Shown here: positions 6,578-10,471 of the stretch, in pieces | How the letters are laid out: each line of letters begins with the position of its first letter | How positions within the stretch are numbered: position 1 is the first letter of the stretch | From: CAVTZP01 sp964456815 | GTDB taxonomy: Bacteria > Chloroflexota > Dehalococcoidia > Dehalococcoidales > BS750m-G39 | Direction of reading: 5' to 3' | Assembly (NCBI GenBank): GCA_964456815.1 | Contig: CAYWCO010000036.1 | Coordinates: 1-10,471, forward strand | DNA length: 10,471 nt | The notes under the pieces: generated by a model | What the model saw: only the letters and a program-made list of their open reading frames with translations | The model's database searches: none | What the model was told of the DNA's origin: nothing | Program-made: the position numbers and the translations under genes

Positions 6578-7404
6578 GCCTTCTTCTTTCTCCTCTTTCG
6601 GCGGCGCCAGTAGATAATGCCGAGTACGGTTCCCCAGATGGGGATGAATATTATCAGCCAGATGGCTAGAATGACCAGCCATTGCCCGAAGATAATAAGC
6701 CCCCTCACTGCGGACTTGATTGCCTCCAGCGCGCTCCAGCCGGCTTTGACCAGCGGTTTAACTGTAGCCTCTGGCTCCAGATAGACCGAAATCAGGCTCA
6801 TTGACGAGGTTCGCTCCAGATATTGCATTTGCCCCTTGATTTGCTCTATCTCCTGGCGCACCTGGGACAGGCTTTTATAGATGTTGAGGATATCCTCCAC
6901 ATCGGTGGCTTTTTCCAGGAGGGCGAGGTATTGCTGTTCGGTCGCCTCGGCATTTTTGAGCCTTGACTGGAGGTCAATATACTCCTCGGTGACATCCTGG
7001 CTATAGGTGCTCTCCGATTTTACCCTTACTGCCAGGTCTCTTAGCTCGGCGAGCGCCTGCTCAAACTTTTCATCAGGCACACGGATGGAAATCCACCCCC
7101 TCATATCCTCTTCCTCCCCCGAAATCTGGGAGGATACCACGTAGCCATCAAACCTTAGCGCAAGCTGGGCGATATCATCACGGGCATTGATTACATCTTC
7201 TACCACCAGTGATATATCCCCGGTGCGGACTATCATCCGCTCTTGCGTTATCTCTGTGGTTTCAGCCCGATATTCCCCTCCCCCTTTGAACTCTACTGGG
7301 GGCATCAATGCTGCCTCTTCCGAAGATGGTGCCGGGGCGCTGGCACATGAGACCGTCACCAGCAGTAAGGCAACCAGCGCCAGCCCTATTATTAGCCTTT
7401 TCAT
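6574..7404 (-). CDS. DUF4349 domain membrane-anchored protein, putative lipoprotein
   Basis: A 276-residue exported protein. The N-terminus has a signal peptide (MKRLIIGLALVALLLV) ending in a lipobox-like TVSC with C20, so it may be lipid-modified, though threonine at -3 is not ideal. The DUF4349 region runs from about 55 to 265: IVRTGDISLVVED (58-70), RVPDEKFEQAL (108-118), and a long coiled coil at about 143-200. One strong transmembrane helix (about 235-265) follows, then a very basic tail (RRRKRRKKK) that should stay in the cytoplasm, placing the domain outside the cell. The family role is unknown. The ATG at 7404 was chosen over one 24 nt upstream because a perfect AAGGAGGT lies 7 nt before it and inside the longer reading. 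It follows comEC by 60 nt and may have its own promoter. Confidence 0.88.
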   Translation of the reverse strand: MKRLIIGLALVALLLVTVSCASAPAPSSEEAALMPPVEFKGGGEYRAETTEITQERMIVRTGDISLVVEDVINARDDIAQLALRFDGYVVSSQISGEEEDMRGWISIRVPDEKFEQALAELRDLAVRVKSESTYSQDVTEEYIDLQSRLKNAEATEQQYLALLEKATDVEDILNIYKSLSQVRQEIEQIKGQMQYLERTSSMSLISVYLEPEATVKPLVKAGWSALEAIKSAVRGLIIFGQWLVILAIWLIIFIPIWGTVLGIIYWRRRKRRKKKA

Positions 7405-7411
7405 AGGATAG

Positions 7412-7419
7412 ACCTCCTT
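7412..7419 (-). promoter_or_regulatory. Ribosome-binding site deciding the DUF4349 start
   Basis: AAGGAGGT on the minus strand, 7 nt before the ATG at 7404. It falls inside the longer alternative reading that would begin at 7428, which makes that start unlikely. Confidence 0.85.
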
Positions 7420-7433
7420 GTTACCCATATTCT

Positions 7434-7462
7434 ACTATACTATAACGCAGAGGGAATGAAAA
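7434..7462 (-). promoter_or_regulatory. Possible promoter for the DUF4349 gene
   Basis: TTTTCA (7457-7462) is exactly 17 nt from TATAGT (7434-7439) on the minus strand, and a second TATAGT overlaps it at 7439-7444. The -35 matches consensus at 4 of 6 positions. It lies in the 60-nt gap after comEC; readthrough from comEC is also possible. Confidence 0.35.
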
Positions 7463-7464
7463 GG

Positions 7465-9885
7465 TTAGGGTTTACTTTTTACCCACAGCCTCTCGCCATC
7501 GGTGATGAATTCAATAGTTTCCTGCTCATCGGTGCGGAATATATTCTCTGCGCCCAGCCTTTCCTCAAGCCTATCCGTAACCTCAGCGTGAGGGTGACCA
7601 TAGCTGTTTTCTCCCACCGAGATGACCGCCACCGTGGGGTTGACCGCCGCCAGAAATTCCGGGGTGGTGGAGGTATTTGAGCCGCTATGACCAACCTTGA
7701 GCACGGTGCTGGCTAGCCCGGCTTTATGGCTGATAAGCTCAAATTCAGCCTCCCACTCTATATCAGCCGCCAGCAGGAAGCTCACCCTGCCCATACTCAG
7801 GCGTAATACCATGCTGTTATTATTTAGGTCAGAGCCGGTGCCGGTTAATGGGGTGGTCTGGGGGTTGAGCACGCTTATTATCGCGCCATCGCCTAAATCA
7901 ATCTCCTCTCTGGCTTGAGCTATGGTGTATTCAATGCCCTTTTCCTCTATTAATCTCAGCCATTCATCATATAGAGGCAGGTCGCATTCTAAACCAGGAT
8001 GGAGCACCCGCTCCACCCTGTATCTATCTAGGGCCTCCACCAGCCCGGTGATGTGGTCGGCGTGGGGGTGAGATAATACCACCAGCTCTATAGTCCTGTC
8101 CCAGAAGGGCATCTTATCGCCCAGCCCCAGGGTCAGGACTTGGGGGCTGGGTCCGCCGTCAATCAGGACCTGCTGGCTTCCTTTTTGAACCAGAATGGCA
8201 TCCCCCTGCCCAACGTCAAGAAAGCTTATATGGAGCTTGTCATCGGGCATAGATGCGGCAGCGACCGATGCCAGGATAGCCGCCACCAGCAGCGGCGGGA
8301 TAACCCATTTTTTGGGTAACTGTGAGGTAAATTCAAGGGATTGAGCTGCCGCTGACCTTAGCCAGTTTTTAGCCCTGGACATCTGTATTTTTAGCCAGTT
8401 CCTCTGGCTGATGAGCCAGATAGCGGCGGCGAGGGCTGAATAATAAACAACTATCCGGGTGGTGCCAACCTCACCCACCTCAATATGCGAGAGGGGGAGG
8501 GAGGCAAAGCCGCTTACTACCAGCAGCATATAAGACAGGAACAGCCAGGCAAGCCAGCCTATAGCTTGGGCGAGGGGCAGGAAAACCAGCCCGATTAGCC
8601 CCGCTAGAGCCCCGATGGCAATGATGCCGGGCATTGCTGGCAGGGTGAGGAATGTAGCCGGGGGGCCAGCCAGAGAGACAATGCCAAAGTAGTGGGCAAC
8701 GAGCGGCCATACGGCTATAGTTGCCGCCATGGTTACACCGAGGCTGTCAGTGGTAATGCTGGCTAAGGATACGCCTATCCCCTCCTCGCCAATGGTTTGA
8801 CTAATCGCTTTTCTACCTAAAGCCGTGAGGGGTGGGGCGATGAAGATTAAGCCAGCCATTGCCAGGAAGCTCAGCTGGAAGGAGGCGTCCCACAGGATGG
8901 GGGGATTAATCCCTACCATTACCGCCGCAGCGAAGGCAAGCGAGGTGATGGCGGTGCGCTGCCTGCCCAGAAGCTCGGCGGCGAGGAAAAGGCTGGCCAT
9001 AATTGCCCCCCGCACTACCGGCAGGTGCATGCCGGTGAGCAGGGCAAAAAGCCAGATTATGCCTAAAGCCAGCCAGATGTAGATATAGCGTTTCTTGCCG
9101 AAGAGCCATACCCCGATGCTGAGCAAAATGCCAGCCAGGATGCTCAGGTGAAGCCCGGAGATAGCCAGCAGGTGGGCGGTGCCGCTCTGAATAAAATCGG
9201 TTTTAACCTCTGCCGGAATGTTATACCTGATGCCCAGAATAATACCCTGGGCTAGCGATGCCTGTGGTTCAGGCAGGACCTGGGCCAGTTTTTGAAAAAG
9301 GCTGTTTCTCAGTGAGTAGACCCATTCCAGGGGCTTAAACCCCTTGCCCGTGTCCAAGGTTTCTATTTCGGGGTAGAGCATGGTGGAGTAGATTCCCTGG
9401 CGGGCGAGATAGCCTTCATAATCAAAGTCATCAAGCCGGGGTGGTGTCTCCAGTTTCCCCTTTACCTGGAGCAAATCGCCATATTCATAGGTGGGGTAGC
9501 GGGGGACAAATAATAGGACGTCCCCCGATACCTCCTGCCACCCTTCACCCTGTTTTACTTCGATATCTGACAGGCGGAGGTGGGTCGCTTTGTCTCTCAC
9601 CTCGGGGGCGGCGTTGATAACGCCCTTGATTTCAACCTCCTGGCTGTTGTAAGAGCTGAGGCAGCTCTCATCTCCAGGGGGCTGGCTTGCCTGATAGCAG
9701 GCGGCGCCGCCGAAGAGGGCGATAAGGCAGACTGCGGCCAGGATTATTGCCTTACGATATCGGCGGAAGAGGAAAAGCAGGGGGAGGGGAATAAGCCCGG
9801 TAAGAATGAGGGCTGGGGGCAGGGCGAATTTTGACCCCAGATAAATACCTGCCACCCAGGCACAACTTAGATAGATAAGTGGCAC
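7465..9885 (-). CDS. comEC: ComEC/Rec2 DNA-uptake channel protein
   Basis: An 806-residue inner-membrane protein expected to carry single-stranded DNA into the cytoplasm during natural transformation. Order: two to three N-terminal helices (about 3-65), an extracytoplasmic OB-like DUF4131 region (about 75-175), the Competence domain with many helices (about 205-500) including the hallmark SGTAHLLAISGLHLSIL (234-250), another helix near 528-545, and a C-terminal metallo-beta-lactamase domain (about 550-806). That domain keeps FLDVGQGDA (555-563), LIDGG (574-578), HPHADH (606-611) and D708, consistent with a nuclease role. The usual HHGS motif reads HSGS here (733-736). Length and domain set are those of a complete ComEC. 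It starts with GTG, with AGGTGG (9892-9897) 6 nt upstream, and lies 17 nt after comEA, so the two form an operon. Confidence 0.95.
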   Translation of the reverse strand: MPLIYLSCAWVAGIYLGSKFALPPALILTGLIPLPLLFLFRRYRKAIILAAVCLIALFGGAACYQASQPPGDESCLSSYNSQEVEIKGVINAAPEVRDKATHLRLSDIEVKQGEGWQEVSGDVLLFVPRYPTYEYGDLLQVKGKLETPPRLDDFDYEGYLARQGIYSTMLYPEIETLDTGKGFKPLEWVYSLRNSLFQKLAQVLPEPQASLAQGIILGIRYNIPAEVKTDFIQSGTAHLLAISGLHLSILAGILLSIGVWLFGKKRYIYIWLALGIIWLFALLTGMHLPVVRGAIMASLFLAAELLGRQRTAITSLAFAAAVMVGINPPILWDASFQLSFLAMAGLIFIAPPLTALGRKAISQTIGEEGIGVSLASITTDSLGVTMAATIAVWPLVAHYFGIVSLAGPPATFLTLPAMPGIIAIGALAGLIGLVFLPLAQAIGWLAWLFLSYMLLVVSGFASLPLSHIEVGEVGTTRIVVYYSALAAAIWLISQRNWLKIQMSRAKNWLRSAAAQSLEFTSQLPKKWVIPPLLVAAILASVAAASMPDDKLHISFLDVGQGDAILVQKGSQQVLIDGGPSPQVLTLGLGDKMPFWDRTIELVVLSHPHADHITGLVEALDRYRVERVLHPGLECDLPLYDEWLRLIEEKGIEYTIAQAREEIDLGDGAIISVLNPQTTPLTGTGSDLNNNSMVLRLSMGRVSFLLAADIEWEAEFELISHKAGLASTVLKVGHSGSNTSTTPEFLAAVNPTVAVISVGENSYGHPHAEVTDRLEERLGAENIFRTDEQETIEFITDGERLWVKSKP

Positions 9886-9902
9886 TATTCACCACCTGAG
9901 CA

Positions 9903-10406
9903 TTAGTCAGCTACCGTGATAAGTTGTTTAATCTGTTCGTAGATTGAAGTTCCTATTCCTTCAATCTCGGTTATTTCAGTGATGTCGTGAAAGCCCCCGT
10001 TTTCCTGGCGATAGCTTATGATAGCCTGAGCCCTGCTTTCGCCGATGCTGGGCAGAGCCGCTAACAGCCAGGCTTCAGCCCGGTTAAGGTCGATTTTTTG
10101 CGGCTCTTCCTTCTCGCCGACACTGGGGATATAGAGCTTGGCCCCGGTAAGGTCGGCGTTATCAGTGGTGCCCCCGGCAGCTTGAACCAGGGCTTCTATG
10201 CTATCGCCGGATTTCAGCGGGTAGAAACCGGGGCTATTCACCGCCCCACCGAGGTAAATCTCGCCCTGCAACTCGGGGCTTGGTGGCAGGGAAATCTCTA
10301 TGGGGTGGGCTGGGCTATACCTTGACCAGGCTACTGCACCCCCGATAATAATAACTGCGAGCAGCAGAATAATAGTCAGCGCCCAGTATTTATTGAGCTT
10401 GGTCAT
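9903..10406 (-). CDS. comEA: ComEA competence DNA-binding protein
   Basis: A 167-residue membrane-anchored DNA receptor that binds incoming double-stranded DNA outside the membrane and feeds it to ComEC. One N-terminal helix (about 8-28), a short proline-rich linker, an SLBB domain (about 47-95; EIYLGGAVNSPGFYPL then SIEALVQAAGG), and a C-terminal helix-hairpin-helix DNA-binding domain (about 105-165). The two hairpins are LPSIGESRAQAI (118-129) and IEGIGTSIYEQI (148-159), preceded by the classic IDLNRA. The ATG at 10406 is preferred over a GTG at 10433: a GGAGG site lies 6 nt before the ATG, and the likely transcription start falls at or after the GTG. It leads the comEA-comEC operon. Length and domain order are standard. 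Confidence 0.94.
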   Translation of the reverse strand: MTKLNKYWALTIILLLAVIIIGGAVAWSRYSPAHPIEISLPPSPELQGEIYLGGAVNSPGFYPLKSGDSIEALVQAAGGTTDNADLTGAKLYIPSVGEKEEPQKIDLNRAEAWLLAALPSIGESRAQAIISYRQENGGFHDITEITEIEGIGTSIYEQIKQLITVAD

Positions 10407-10412
10407 GGCAAG

Positions 10413-10417
10413 CCTCC
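10413..10417 (-). promoter_or_regulatory. Ribosome-binding site deciding the comEA start
   Basis: GGAGG on the minus strand, 6 nt before the ATG at 10406; it supports that start over the GTG at 10433. Confidence 0.8.
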
Positions 10418-10435
10418 GTACTATTAGCTTCACCT

Positions 10436-10444
10436 AGTATAGCA
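10436..10444 (-). promoter_or_regulatory. Extended -10 promoter for comEA-comEC
   Basis: On the minus strand this reads TGC followed by TATACT, an extended -10 (TG, one base, hexamer) 5 of 6 to consensus. A TTGACT further upstream is only 8 nt from it, so it is not a matching -35. Transcription would start near 10429, leaving a leader of about 23 nt before the ATG. Confidence 0.5.
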
Positions 10445-10471
10445 GAAGAAGTCAATGGGTATGTTTGCTAC

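Noticed and set aside
6326..6682. 118-residue open frame on the - strand
   Set aside because: It is antisense to the DUF167 gene and runs into the DUF4349 gene in another frame; no family features or ribosome-binding site.
7426..7428. Upstream ATG for the DUF4349 protein
   Set aside because: The perfect ribosome-binding site for the inner ATG lies inside this extension, and the extra residues would precede the signal peptide.
8480..9109. Short alternative frames on both strands within comEC
   Set aside because: They overlap the Competence domain of a complete comEC and show only low-complexity, out-of-frame peptides.
10431..10433. GTG start for comEA
   Set aside because: It sits about where transcription should begin and lacks a suitable ribosome-binding site; the ATG at 10406 has one.

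Overview
The window looks like chromosomal DNA from a Dehalococcoides-like member of the Chloroflexota (class Dehalococcoidia). The main clue is the first gene, a single-chain fusion of mannosyl-3-phosphoglycerate synthase and its phosphatase, the arrangement known from Dehalococcoides MgsD. Moderate G+C, tight gene packing and ordinary bacterial promoter and Shine-Dalgarno signals fit this. The taxonomic call is inference from gene content; no rRNA or marker gene is present.

Layout. (1) 1-2204: a promoter with a perfect extended -10 and the mannosylglycerate gene on the + strand. (2) 2213-5935, - strand: a four-gene unit transcribed from right to left: a metallo-beta-lactamase-fold hydrolase, a radical SAM protein with an unusually spaced cysteine motif, a stand-alone CinA C-terminal domain (PncC-type NMN amidase), and an MFS carrier. 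Gaps are 11 nt, a 4-nt ATGA overlap, and 25 nt. Beyond the MFS gene lies a broken second copy of the 3' end of the amidase gene, so the MFS gene sits between direct repeats of about 65 bp. (3) 5936-6045: a divergent promoter region. (4) 6046-6577, + strand: a 69-residue two-helix membrane protein and a DUF167/YggU protein. (5) 6574-10406, - strand: comEA and comEC (DNA uptake), followed by a DUF4349 membrane-anchored protein whose stop codon overlaps that of the DUF167 gene tail to tail.

Functionally the window combines compatible-solute synthesis (mannosylglycerate), possible pyridine-nucleotide salvage next to uncharacterised radical SAM and hydrolase genes, an organic-anion-type transporter, and the core of a natural-transformation channel. 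No RNA genes, CRISPR arrays, transposases or integrases were seen, and no stretch over 300 bases lacks a gene. The most notable unexplained structure is the duplicated 3' end of the amidase gene flanking the MFS gene, which points to past insertion or recombination. I found no convincing new multi-gene system.
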